DNA of 64,000 nucleotides. Source: Microbacterium sp. H83 (GTDB lineage Bacteria > Actinomycetota > Actinomycetes > Actinomycetales > Microbacteriaceae). Every line of letters begins with the position of its first letter. Position 1 is the stretch's first letter. Positions 8,950 through 17,348 of this stretch are shown piece after piece. Location of the stretch: contig NZ_LWCU01000007.1 in NCBI RefSeq assembly GCF_001650405.1, forward strand, positions 1 to 64,000. Direction: 5' to 3'. The notes beneath the pieces are model-generated. The model searched no databases. It saw nothing but the letters and a program-made list of their open reading frames with translations, and was not told the origin of the DNA. Both the position numbers and the translations under genes were made by a program.

Positions 8950-10163
8950 CCGCTTCCGAGCCCGCTCCCCCGACGCCGACCACTCCCACGGCGACGGATG
9001 CCGACGCCGCGACCCTCTTCGCCGAGCTCACCGGACGCGAGCCGGACGGCGTCTGGTCGGCTCCCGGCCGCGCGAATCTCATCGGCGAGCACACCGACTA
9101 CAACGAGGGGTTCGTCCTCCCCTTCGCGATCCCGTTTCGCACCGTCGCGGCGGTCGGCGTGCGCGACGACGCCCGCATCCGGGTCGCCTCGACCTTCGCC
9201 GAGGACGCCGTGGAGGTCGCTCTCGACGACCTCGACGATCTCTTCCCCACTCCCGCCGGCACGTCCCCCCGCGTTCCGGAGTGGGCGGCCTACCCCCTCG
9301 GGGTCGCCTGGGCGCTGCGCCAGGCGGGTGCGTCCGGCCCCGGCGTCGACATCGCGATCGCCTCGGACGTGCCGGTCGGCGCGGGGCTGTCGTCCTCCGC
9401 CGCGATCGAGGGAGCCGCGGCATCGGCGCTGAACGACCTCTGGAGCGCCGGGCTCGACCGCGTGGCCCTCGCCCGCATCGGCCGTCGCGCCGAGAACGAG
9501 GCCGTGGGCGCGCCGACCGGCATCATGGATCAGATGGCGTCGATGCTCGGCGAGCCCGACGCCGCGATCTTCCTCGACTGTCGCACCCTCGACGCCGCTC
9601 TCGTGCCCGTCGGCGTCGCCGAGGCGGGCCTCGCCATCCTCGTCATGGACACCCGCGTGAAGCACGCCCATTCGACCGGCGGATACCGGGAGCGCCGCGC
9701 GTCGTGCGAGAAGGGCGCAGAGATCATGGGCGTCCCGAGCCTCCGCGACGTGTCGGTGGACGACCTGCCCCGCGCCGCCGAGCTCATGGACGACGTGACC
9801 TTCCGCCGCGTGCGGCACATCGTCACCGAGAACCAGCGCGTCCTCGACACCGTGCGAGTGCTGCGCGAAGACGGCGCCAGGGCGATCGGCGACCTCCTGG
9901 TCGCCTCGCACGCCTCGATGCGCGACGACTTCGAGATCTCCGTCCCCGAGCTCGACACGGCGGTCGACGCGGCCCTCGCCGCCGGCGCCCTCGGCGCACG
10001 CATGACGGGCGGCGGCTTCGGCGGCGCCGCGATCGCGCTGATCGAGCAGGACGCCGTGAAGTCCGTCTCTGATGCGGTCGCCGCGGCCTTCGCGGCATCC
10101 GGGTTCGAGGCTCCGGCGGTGTTCACCGTCACGCCCGCCGCGGGCGCCCACCGGGACGTTTGA
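8946..10163 (+). CDS. galK: Galactokinase
   Basis: A 405-residue GHMP kinase that phosphorylates galactose at C1 with ATP. The galactokinase signature GRANLIGEHTDYNEG lies at about residues 40-54, the GHMP phosphate loop GAGLSSSAA near 145, and the C-terminal GGGFGGAAIAL near 356. The ~25-residue proline- and threonine-rich N-terminal tail is longer than usual and probably disordered. It overlaps galT by four bases and is followed by galE after 39 bases. Confidence 0.95.
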   Translation: MTASEPAPPTPTTPTATDADAATLFAELTGREPDGVWSAPGRANLIGEHTDYNEGFVLPFAIPFRTVAAVGVRDDARIRVASTFAEDAVEVALDDLDDLFPTPAGTSPRVPEWAAYPLGVAWALRQAGASGPGVDIAIASDVPVGAGLSSSAAIEGAAASALNDLWSAGLDRVALARIGRRAENEAVGAPTGIMDQMASMLGEPDAAIFLDCRTLDAALVPVGVAEAGLAILVMDTRVKHAHSTGGYRERRASCEKGAEIMGVPSLRDVSVDDLPRAAELMDDVTFRRVRHIVTENQRVLDTVRVLREDGARAIGDLLVASHASMRDDFEISVPELDTAVDAALAAGALGARMTGGGFGGAAIALIEQDAVKSVSDAVAAAFAASGFEAPAVFTVTPAAGAHRDV

Positions 10164-10202
10164 GATACTGAAGCCTCCCCTTCTCCCGACCAGAGGAGCA
10201 CC

Positions 10203-11177
10203 ATGTCCTGGATCGTCACCGGCGGCGCCGGCTACATCGGCTCGCACGTCGTCCGCGCACTCGCGGATGCGGGACTGACCCCCGTCGTCCTCGACGACCT
10301 CTCCAGCGGGGTGGCGTCGTTCGTGCCCGAGGGCGTGCCGTTCGTGCAGGGCAGCATCCTGAACCGCGACCTCGTCGAGAAGACGCTGCGCGAGCACGAG
10401 GCCGACGGTGTCATCCACGTCGCGGGCTACAAGTACGCCGGGGTCTCTGTGCAGCGCCCCCTGCACACGTACGCGCAGAACGTCGAGGGCACGCGCGTGA
10501 TCCTCGAGGCGATGCAGGCGGCCGGCGTCACGAACATCGTGTTCTCGTCCTCCGCCGCCGTGTTCGGCACCCCCGACGTGCCGCTCGTGGTCGAGAGCAC
10601 CGAGAAGAAGCCGGCCAGCCCCTACGGCGAGTCCAAGCTCATCGGCGAATGGCTGCTGCGCGACCAGGCGGTCGCCACAGCCGACTCGGATGCTCCGCTG
10701 CGGCACACGTCGCTGCGGTACTTCAACGTCGTCGGCTCCGCCGACCCGACGGTCTACGACGTCAGCCCGCACAACCTCTTCCCGATCGTGTTCGAGAAGC
10801 TCCTCGCAGGCGAGACCCCTCGCATCAACGGCGACGACTACGACACGGAGGACGGCACGAACGTGCGCGACTACGTGCACGTCGGCGACATCGCGGCCGC
10901 GCACGTCGCCGCCGCGAAGCGCCTCGCCGCGGGCGAGCCCATCGAGGCGGCCTACAACCTCGGCTCCGGCGACGGCCTCAGCGTGAAGCAGATCATGGAC
11001 GCCATGTCCCGCGTCACGGGCATCGACTTCACGGCCGAGATCGGCCCTCGCCGACCGGGCGATCCCGACCGCATCGTCGCGACGGGAGAACTCGCCGCTC
11101 GCGATCTGGACTGGAGGATGCGCTACTCGGTCGACGAGATGGTGCGGACCGGCTGGGAGGCACGGCGCTCCGCGTAG
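10203..11177 (+). CDS. galE: UDP-glucose 4-epimerase
   Basis: A 324-residue extended SDR enzyme interconverting UDP-galactose and UDP-glucose with bound NAD. The Rossmann motif GGAGYIG is at residues 7-13. The catalytic YxxxK appears as YGESK at about 141-145, with the preceding SSSAAVFG. A GAGGAG ribosome-binding site precedes ATG 10203 at normal spacing. It completes the Leloir set. The end converges on the symporter gene with only 10 bases between stop codons and no obvious hairpin. Confidence 0.95.
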   Translation: MSWIVTGGAGYIGSHVVRALADAGLTPVVLDDLSSGVASFVPEGVPFVQGSILNRDLVEKTLREHEADGVIHVAGYKYAGVSVQRPLHTYAQNVEGTRVILEAMQAAGVTNIVFSSSAAVFGTPDVPLVVESTEKKPASPYGESKLIGEWLLRDQAVATADSDAPLRHTSLRYFNVVGSADPTVYDVSPHNLFPIVFEKLLAGETPRINGDDYDTEDGTNVRDYVHVGDIAAAHVAAAKRLAAGEPIEAAYNLGSGDGLSVKQIMDAMSRVTGIDFTAEIGPRRPGDPDRIVATGELAARDLDWRMRYSVDEMVRTGWEARRSA

Positions 11178-11187
11178 CGGACGACCG

Positions 11188-12510
11188 TCAGTCGCGGGTG
11201 CGGAGCGGGTAGAGGAAGAAGCACAGCCAGCCGAGGGCGCAGAACGCCATCGGGACGACGGCGACCATCAGCCGGATTCCGCCGTCGACCGACTCGGGCT
11301 GCGCGTCGCCGAGAGCCGCATCGAAGCCCGACCCGGTGAGCACAGCGGCGGCGACCACGGCCTGCAGCACGACCGAGCCGCGCACCACGAAGCCGTTGAC
11401 GCCGAAGTACGCGCCCTCGCGGCGATGCCCTGTGCGCGCCGCGTCGTCGTCGATGATCTGGGCGAGCACGACCTCGAGCAGCTGCAGCAGCCCGCCGACG
11501 CCGACGCCCACCGCGACGCCCACCAGCGCGGCCGCGAGCACGCTCGACGGGAGGAGGTAGCCGAGCACGGCCACGCCGAACACCGCGACGCTCGCCAGCA
11601 GCGCGGAGCGCGGCGACGTCCGTCGGACGACCGCGCTCCATAGCACGATCGACGGGATCGCCGTGAGGAAGATCGCCCCCAGCAGGATGCTCCCCTCCCC
11701 CTCGGCCGCATGCAGCGAGTACCGCACGTAGAACGGCAGCGCGGCGAGGATGACGGCGATCGCCGTCTGCACGCACAGCGACCCCAGCACGTACGGCACG
11801 AACGCGCGGTTCGCGAAGGTGTAGGTGAGCTGGTCGCGCCAGCGCATCGCCTCGGATGCGGCTTCGGGCACGCGGCGCTCGATCATGCCGCCGGCGAACG
11901 ACCACACCAGGAACACGAGGCACACGGCGCTGAGCACGACCGCCATGCCGGGCCAGCCGATCGAGTCGTACAGCGCGGGCGCCCCTGCGGTCCCGAGCAC
12001 CATGCCGAGGATCGCGAAGATCTGCCGGGGGACGTTGCCACGGGCGCGCTCCTCGGTGGTGCGGAAGATCTCGGGGAACAGCGCCGAGATGTTGAGGACG
12101 ACCACCACGTACGCGATGTCGTACACGGCCACGACGACGAGGAACCACACGATGAGGCCGGCGGTCGGCAGCTCCGGCGGCATCCACACGAGCGCGAAGG
12201 CGACCACGAGCGGCACGATCCCGATTCCTATCCACGGGATGCGCCGGCCCCACGGCGTGCGGAAGCGATCGGACACCGCCCCGACCACCGGGTTGAGCAC
12301 CGCGTTGAGCACGCCGTGCGCGATCATCGCCGCCGCCACCCATCCCGGCGCCACCCCGAGATGGGTGACGTAGAAGTACACGACGAACGCGGAGAACGTC
12401 TGCGTCATGAGCTGCGTCGGGAAGCCCGACGCCCCGAACGCGATCGTCTGCGCTCTCGACGGGGCCGCGTCGAGGCGACGGTCGCGCAGTCGAGCGGTCA
12501 TCGACATCAT
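11188..12510 (-). CDS. GPH/MFS-type sugar:cation symporter
   Basis: A 440-residue polytopic membrane protein with about 12 hydrophobic segments. The pattern AFGASGFPTQLMTQTFSAF, the loop VGAVSDRFRTPWGRRIPWI and FPEIFRTTEERARGNV are typical of glycoside-pentoside-hexuronide:cation symporters. It is expected to import a sugar or amino sugar. ATG 12510 overlaps the stop codon of the deacetylase by four bases (ATGA), so it is the last gene of a ROK-deacetylase-transporter operon. The context suggests an acetylated amino-sugar oligosaccharide, but the substrate is inferred only. Confidence 0.88.
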   Translation of the reverse strand: MMSMTARLRDRRLDAAPSRAQTIAFGASGFPTQLMTQTFSAFVVYFYVTHLGVAPGWVAAAMIAHGVLNAVLNPVVGAVSDRFRTPWGRRIPWIGIGIVPLVVAFALVWMPPELPTAGLIVWFLVVVAVYDIAYVVVVLNISALFPEIFRTTEERARGNVPRQIFAILGMVLGTAGAPALYDSIGWPGMAVVLSAVCLVFLVWSFAGGMIERRVPEAASEAMRWRDQLTYTFANRAFVPYVLGSLCVQTAIAVILAALPFYVRYSLHAAEGEGSILLGAIFLTAIPSIVLWSAVVRRTSPRSALLASVAVFGVAVLGYLLPSSVLAAALVGVAVGVGVGGLLQLLEVVLAQIIDDDAARTGHRREGAYFGVNGFVVRGSVVLQAVVAAAVLTGSGFDAALGDAQPESVDGGIRLMVAVVPMAFCALGWLCFFLYPLRTRD

Positions 12511-13418
12511 GAGGCGCCTCCGCCCTGCCGTTGGAGGTCGCGCAGCGCCCGCCATCCCAGACGCACGAGCCCCTCGTCCGCGATCGCATGGAGCACGACC
12601 GGGTCCGACAGCAGGCGCAGCTCATGGCCGCGCTTCTCGGCGGCGACGTCGACGAGCGCCCGCAGCTCGTCGTCGTCGGTCATCGGATGCAGGTAGATCT
12701 CGGTGACCCCGGACGGTATGGCCCGCAGCAGCGCGACGAAGCCGTCCCTGACCTGCTCGTAGGTCTCACCGGGCGCCGCCTCGAACGGGTGGGTCCACAG
12801 CCGGTCGACGATCTCGACGCCGAGCGCATCGGCCGCCGCCGACGCGGCATCCAGCTTCGCCTGCAGCGCGGGGTCGGTCGCCGTGCCCTCCATGCTGCGC
12901 GGCAGCCGGAACGGCAGACCGTGCTGCGCCGCGAGCTCGAGCACCGGTCGCAGGAAGTCCCGTCCGGTGAGAAGGCCGTAGACCGAGCCCATGTGATTGT
13001 CGAGGTGCGTCACGTCCACCCCCGCGGCGAGCGCGGTCTGCAGCTGCGCGGCGATCTCGGCGGACACGTCCGCGACGGCGGCGGTCTCCTCCACGGAGAG
13101 GACGTCAGCCGGGAAGAACCCCGCCTCGTCGACGAGCGTCGTCCCGGTTCCGGTGAGCGGCCGCCAGCGGTAGCGCGTCCACTCGCTGGTGAGCACGAGA
13201 TGGACCCCGACGTCGAGGTCGGTGCGAGACGCCGCGAACGACAGCGCCTCCGGCGCCCAGGCGCATGGCACCATCACGGTCGCCGAGTCGACGTATCCGG
13301 CATCCAACAGCCCCGCGATCGCGGTGTTCGCCGCGTGACACATCCCGAAGTCGTCGGCGTTGAGGATGATCGCCCTGGCATCGGGGTCGAGGCCGAGCCG
13401 TTCCGCGAGGTCGGACAT
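12507..13418 (-). CDS. ChbG/HpnK-family carbohydrate deacetylase
   Basis: A 303-residue YdjC-fold deacetylase. The metal-site motif NADDFGMCHAANTAI (residues ~20-34) supplies two Asp ligands, and DVGVHLVL and DVTHLDNHMGS supply histidines. Members remove acetyl groups from N-acetylglucosamine oligosaccharides such as chitobiose. The start ATG overlaps the ROK stop by one base and its end overlaps the transporter by four, making a tightly coupled operon. The substrate is inferred from the family. Confidence 0.9.
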   Translation of the reverse strand: MSDLAERLGLDPDARAIILNADDFGMCHAANTAIAGLLDAGYVDSATVMVPCAWAPEALSFAASRTDLDVGVHLVLTSEWTRYRWRPLTGTGTTLVDEAGFFPADVLSVEETAAVADVSAEIAAQLQTALAAGVDVTHLDNHMGSVYGLLTGRDFLRPVLELAAQHGLPFRLPRSMEGTATDPALQAKLDAASAAADALGVEIVDRLWTHPFEAAPGETYEQVRDGFVALLRAIPSGVTEIYLHPMTDDDELRALVDVAAEKRGHELRLLSDPVVLHAIADEGLVRLGWRALRDLQRQGGGAS

Positions 13419-14599
13419 CAGCGTCCTCCTTCGACCAGCACGCGCCTCTCCGCCGCCCGTCGTCCGGTGCGGCGCTCCGCCGACGGGACGAGCTGCGAGA
13501 AGACCGTGGCGCGCAGCGCCGACGCCGCCTGATCGACGGCGCCGACGAGCGGGGCCTCCGGCCCGAAAGACGACACCGTGAACCGCATCGGCAGCTGCGC
13601 GGCCAGCTCCTCCGCGACGGCGGCGACGGCATCGACGAGAGCGGGGTGCGCGGCGTATCCGCTGAGGACGAAGGCCTCGGGGTCGAGGACCAGCGCGATC
13701 GTGCCCGCGACGTAGGCGAGGCGGCGTCCCATCTCCGAGACCAGCGCGAGTGCGGCCTCGTCGCCCGCGGACGCGGCGTCGAGGTGACGGTCGAGCGGCT
13801 CCTCGGGGTCGAGACCGTGGGCCGTCGCGAGATCCTGCACGACGTCCTCACCGAGCACAGGGGCTCCGATGGGGAGCGGCGTCTGCGGCACGTACATGAC
13901 CTCGCCCGCGACGCCGGAGAAGCCGCGGTGCAGCACGCCGTCGATGACGATGCCCGCGCCCAGCCCGTCATCGAGGAGCAGCAGGGCGAAGCTCGCCAGC
14001 TCGGCCCCCGAGCCCTCGGTCAGCTCGGCGAGAGCGGCGAGGTTGACGTCGTTCTCGACCCGCACCGGACAGTCCAGACGCGTGGCCAGCGACGCGCGGA
14101 ACGCTCCGCCGTCGGGGCCCTGATCATCGCGGATGCCGCCGTCGGCCGTCACGATGCCAGGCACGGCGACCACGGTCAGCACCAGGGGTCCGCGCACTGC
14201 GCTGCGGCAGGCCTCCACGAGCGCGGCGATGTGCTCGACCCGGTCGCCCTGCACCGGGAAGGCGCCGTGCTGCTCGGCGCGCACGGTGCCCGTCGGATCC
14301 ACGAGGACGACGTGCGCGGCATGCGGGTCGACGTGCACGGCGGCGGCGAATCCGAGCTGGGGGTGCAGCGCCACGCGGCCTGCCGCCGGCCCCCTCGTGT
14401 CCCGGTCGAGCCCGGCCGCGGCGACGGCGCTCGAGCTCTCGAACATCCGCAGCACCTGCGTGACGGCGGTGCGCGACAGCCCTGTCTCCCCCACCAGCTC
14501 GCTGCGCGTGAGCGGCCCTCGACGAGCGAGGGTCTCGAGGATCGCCCGCCCGTTGAGGGTGCGGAGCAGGGTCTGGGGTCCGGCGAGCGGCCGTGCCAT
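13418..14599 (-). CDS. ROK-family transcriptional regulator
   Basis: 393 residues. The N-terminal winged helix (LARRGPLTRSELVGETGLSRTAVTQVLRMFE) is followed by a ROK sugar-kinase-like domain with DDGLGAGIVIDGVLHRGFSGVAGEV. The zinc-cluster cysteines usual in ROK repressors are not evident after this motif, so sugar sensing may differ. ATG 14599 follows GGGGGGA. First gene of the operon with the deacetylase and symporter, most likely their repressor. Confidence 0.9.
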   Translation of the reverse strand: MARPLAGPQTLLRTLNGRAILETLARRGPLTRSELVGETGLSRTAVTQVLRMFESSSAVAAAGLDRDTRGPAAGRVALHPQLGFAAAVHVDPHAAHVVLVDPTGTVRAEQHGAFPVQGDRVEHIAALVEACRSAVRGPLVLTVVAVPGIVTADGGIRDDQGPDGGAFRASLATRLDCPVRVENDVNLAALAELTEGSGAELASFALLLLDDGLGAGIVIDGVLHRGFSGVAGEVMYVPQTPLPIGAPVLGEDVVQDLATAHGLDPEEPLDRHLDAASAGDEAALALVSEMGRRLAYVAGTIALVLDPEAFVLSGYAAHPALVDAVAAVAEELAAQLPMRFTVSSFGPEAPLVGAVDQAASALRATVFSQLVPSAERRTGRRAAERRVLVEGGR

Positions 14600-14760
14600 G
14601 AGATTCCCCCCGGGATCGACGTCCGACTCAGCATGACACATCGCGTCTCACCGGTCGAGGGGTTGCCCGGCGCTCGCGTCACGATCGGTCCGCAGGCGGG
14701 TCTTGTATCCGGGCCCTCATCCGCGGGCCCGCCTCCCGTTCCACGGACGAAGGGTTCCCC

Positions 14761-14994
14761 GTGACGAAGACCTCGTCCGTTCCGTACGAAGTGACCGCGA
14801 TGGTCGAGAACGGCTGGTGGGTCGTGCGCATCGCCGACCTCGATCTGCGCTGCCGGGTGACCACGCTCGCCGAGGTCCGACCGGCCGCGCGCAGCATGCT
14901 CGCCCGCGCGCTCGTCGTGCGTCCGGGCGCGGTCGCGATGACGATCTCCGTCATCCGGTTCACCGACGGCCGCCTCATCCGCCACCGCTGGTAG
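14761..14994 (+). CDS. Small HicB-like domain protein, no HicA partner
   Basis: A 77-residue protein starting at GTG after CGAAGGG. The segment NGWWVVRIADLDLRCRVTTLAEVRPAARSML has the beta-beta-beta-alpha outline of HicB/UPF0150 domains (a partial RNase H-like fold). No HicA toxin-like gene is adjacent and no DNA-binding tail is present, so a toxin-antitoxin role is not supported. Function unknown; a free-standing HicB-fold protein is the best description. Confidence 0.6.
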   Translation: MTKTSSVPYEVTAMVENGWWVVRIADLDLRCRVTTLAEVRPAARSMLARALVVRPGAVAMTISVIRFTDGRLIRHRW

Positions 14995-15060
14995 CAGCTG
15001 CTCCCGGAGCGGTCGATCGCCGGAAGCCGCACTCTCAGGCATCTCATTCGACGGAATCAG

Positions 15061-15095
15061 TTGCCGAACGTACGCCATCCTGTCAATATCGACAC
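15061..15095 (+). promoter_or_regulatory. Promoter of the Lrp-family gene
   Basis: TTGCCG (15061-15066), a 17-base spacer and CAATAT (15084-15089), which ends six bases before ATG 15096. The geometry predicts a leaderless mRNA. Confidence 0.55.
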
Positions 15096-15563
15096 ATGAG
15101 CCCCGCAGCGAAGCAGCCCGCCCTCGACGACATCTCGAAGCGCATCGTCGAGCTCCTGCAGGAGGACGGCCGCCGGCCCTACGCCGAGATCGGCCGCGAG
15201 GTCGGCCTCAGCGAGGCCGCTGCGAGGCAGCGTGTGCAGCGCATGACCGAGGCCGGCATCATCCAGATCGTGGCCGTCACCGACCCGATGCAGCTCGGCT
15301 TCCACCGCATGTCCATGATCGGACTCCGCGTGAACGGCGATCCGCGCCTCGTCGCCGAGGAGCTGACGAAGATCACCGAGCTGGCCTACGTCGTCGTGAC
15401 ACTCGGCACGTTCGACATCCTCGTCGAGGCGGTCTGCGAGAGCGACGAGCACCTGCTCGAGCTCATCTCCACCCGCATCCGCACGCTCCCCGGCGTCGCG
15501 CACACCGAGAGCCTGCTCTACGCGGGTCTGTATAAGGACCTCTACAACTGGGGCACGCGCTGA
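15096..15563 (+). CDS. Lrp/AsnC-family regulator
   Basis: 155 residues. The N-terminal AsnC helix-turn-helix (LDDISKRIVELLQEDGRRPYAEIGREVGLSEAAARQRVQRM) is followed by the RAM ligand-binding domain (ISTRIRTLPGVAHTESLLYAGLYKDLYNW). ATG 15096 fits the -10 box and the family start. The next gene, a DAO-family oxidoreductase, begins 34 bases downstream on the same strand, so this is probably a local regulator of amine or amino-acid oxidation. Confidence 0.93.
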   Translation: MSPAAKQPALDDISKRIVELLQEDGRRPYAEIGREVGLSEAAARQRVQRMTEAGIIQIVAVTDPMQLGFHRMSMIGLRVNGDPRLVAEELTKITELAYVVVTLGTFDILVEAVCESDEHLLELISTRIRTLPGVAHTESLLYAGLYKDLYNWGTR

Positions 15564-15597
15564 GGCGCCACCCGTCGCGCACACCGAGGGAGTGATC

Positions 15598-17004
15598 ATG
15601 GGAACCACCGTCTTCGAACGCCGCCGACCATCGGATGCCGTCATCGACGCGTCGCTGCGCGGCACCGCACTGGCGACCTTCTGGCTCGACGACGTGGAGC
15701 GCCCGCGGCATCCGTCGCTCACCGGCAGCATCACGGCCGACCTCGCGATCGTCGGCGGCGGCTACACGGGACTCTGGACGGCGATCCGCGCCAAGGAGCG
15801 CGACCCGGAGCGCCGCGTGGTGCTGCTCGAGGCGTCGCGCATCGCGTGGGCGGCGTCCGGGCGCAACGGCGGGTTCTGCGAGGCGAGCCTCACGCACGGC
15901 CACGAGAACGGCCTGACGCGCTGGCCCGAGGAGATCGACCGGCTCGAGGAGCTCGGCATGGCGAACCTCGACGGCATCCAGCAGACGGTCGAGCGCTACG
16001 CGATGGACGTCGACTTCGAACGCACCGGGCAGCTCGCCGTGGCCGTCGAGCCGCACCAGGTCGAGTGGCTGCGCGAGGAGGAGGGCTTCCTCGATCGTGA
16101 GGCCGTGCAGGCCGAGGTGCACTCCGACACCTTCCTCGCCGGCGCCTGGGACCGAGACACGACCGCCCTGGTGCATCCGGCGAAGCTGGGGATGGAGCTC
16201 GCCCGCGTCGCCGTCGAGCTCGGGGTCGAGGTCTACGAGAACTCCCTGGTGCGCGCCGTCGACGGCGACGGGACGGGCGCCGTCACGCTCGTCACGAGGA
16301 ACGGCGGTCGCGTGCGGGCGGATGCCGTGGCCCTGAGCACGAACGTCTTCCCGTCGCTGCTGAAGCGCAACCGCCTGATGACGGTGCCGGTGTACGACTA
16401 CGTGCTGATGACCGAGCCGCTGTCGGGTGAGCAGCTGGCGTCGATCGGCTGGTCGAACCGGCAGGGCCTCGCCGACAGCGCGAACCAGTTCCACTACTAC
16501 CGTCTGACGGCGGACGATCGCATCCTGTTCGGCGGGTACGACGCGGTCTACCACTTCGGCGGCAAGGTGCGCCCGGAGTACGAGGACCGGATGGAGAGCC
16601 ACCGCCGCCTCGCCTCGCACTTCTTCACCACGTTCCCGCAGCTCGAGGGTCTGCGCTTCACGCACCGCTGGGCGGGGGCGATCGACTCGTCGAGCAGGTT
16701 CTGCGCGTTCTTCGGCACCGCCCGGCGCGGACGAGTGGCGTACGCGTCCGGATTCACCGGCCTCGGCGTGGGGGCGGCGCGCTTCGCCGCCGACGTCATG
16801 CTCGACGAGCTGTCGGGGCAGCCGACCGAGCGCACGGAGCTCGCGATGGTCCGCGAGAAGCCGATCCCGTTCCCTCCCGAGCCCGTCGCCTCGATCGGCG
16901 TCAACCTCGTGCGCGCCGCCATGGATCGCGCCGATCACGACGAGGGCAGGCGCAACCTGCTCCTCCGGACCCTCGACGCGGTCGGGATGGGGTTCGACTC
17001 GTGA
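15598..17004 (+). CDS. FAD-dependent amine/amino-acid oxidoreductase (DAO family)
   Basis: A 468-residue flavoprotein with the dinucleotide motif IVGGGYTGLWTAIRAKERDP near residue 45 and the C-terminal GFTGLGVGAARFAADVML closing the FAD site. The layout and the ASGRNGGFCEASLTHG loop resemble gamma-glutamylputrescine oxidase (PuuB) and related DAO enzymes. ATG 15598 with GAGGGA upstream is preferred to GTG 15592. It overlaps the cupin gene by four bases. Polyamine or amino-acid oxidation is probable; the exact substrate is unknown. Confidence 0.88.
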   Translation: MGTTVFERRRPSDAVIDASLRGTALATFWLDDVERPRHPSLTGSITADLAIVGGGYTGLWTAIRAKERDPERRVVLLEASRIAWAASGRNGGFCEASLTHGHENGLTRWPEEIDRLEELGMANLDGIQQTVERYAMDVDFERTGQLAVAVEPHQVEWLREEEGFLDREAVQAEVHSDTFLAGAWDRDTTALVHPAKLGMELARVAVELGVEVYENSLVRAVDGDGTGAVTLVTRNGGRVRADAVALSTNVFPSLLKRNRLMTVPVYDYVLMTEPLSGEQLASIGWSNRQGLADSANQFHYYRLTADDRILFGGYDAVYHFGGKVRPEYEDRMESHRRLASHFFTTFPQLEGLRFTHRWAGAIDSSSRFCAFFGTARRGRVAYASGFTGLGVGAARFAADVMLDELSGQPTERTELAMVREKPIPFPPEPVASIGVNLVRAAMDRADHDEGRRNLLLRTLDAVGMGFDS

Positions 17005-17348
17005 GCGAGCTCGCCGCGGGCGAGGCGGCGGATGCTGCGGCGCTGCCGCTCGTGCACGAGCCGCTGCCGGCTGACGAGGTTCTCATCGGCAGGCCGACGG
17101 CCGCCTCCCTCGCGCTGGCGACGCTCGGCGACGTCGAGGTCGGCGTCTGGGAGATGACGCCCGGCACGGCATCCGACACCGAGGTCGACGAGGTGTTCGT
17201 CGTGATCTCCGGCCACGCCCGGATCGAGTTCGTCGAGCCGACGCTTTCGGCGATCGAGGTCGGCCCCGGGTCTGTCGTGCGGCTCGCCGAAGGCCAGCGG
17301 ACCACGTGGACGGTCACCGAGACGCTGCGCAAGGTCTACATCGCCTGA
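17001..17348 (+). CDS. Cupin-domain protein (DUF861-like)
   Basis: A 115-residue single cupin with GVWEMTPGTASDTEVDEVFVVISGHARIEF and GPGSVVRLAEGQRTTWTV, the two conserved cupin strands of the EutQ/DUF861 type. GTG 17001 overlaps the stop of the oxidoreductase (GTGA), so the two are translated together. It may help process the amine-oxidation product. Its last 13 bases overlap the 3' end of the opposing carboxylesterase gene. Confidence 0.85.
   Translation: MSELAAGEAADAAALPLVHEPLPADEVLIGRPTAASLALATLGDVEVGVWEMTPGTASDTEVDEVFVVISGHARIEFVEPTLSAIEVGPGSVVRLAEGQRTTWTVTETLRKVYIA

Noticed and set aside
8652-10904. 750-codon minus-strand frame across galT, galK and galE
   Set aside because: It is antisense to three well-identified enzymes and encodes low-complexity Arg/Val/Gly-rich sequence.
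14761-14994. HicB antitoxin of a toxin-antitoxin pair
   Set aside because: No HicA-like or other toxin gene is adjacent, and the protein lacks a DNA-binding tail.
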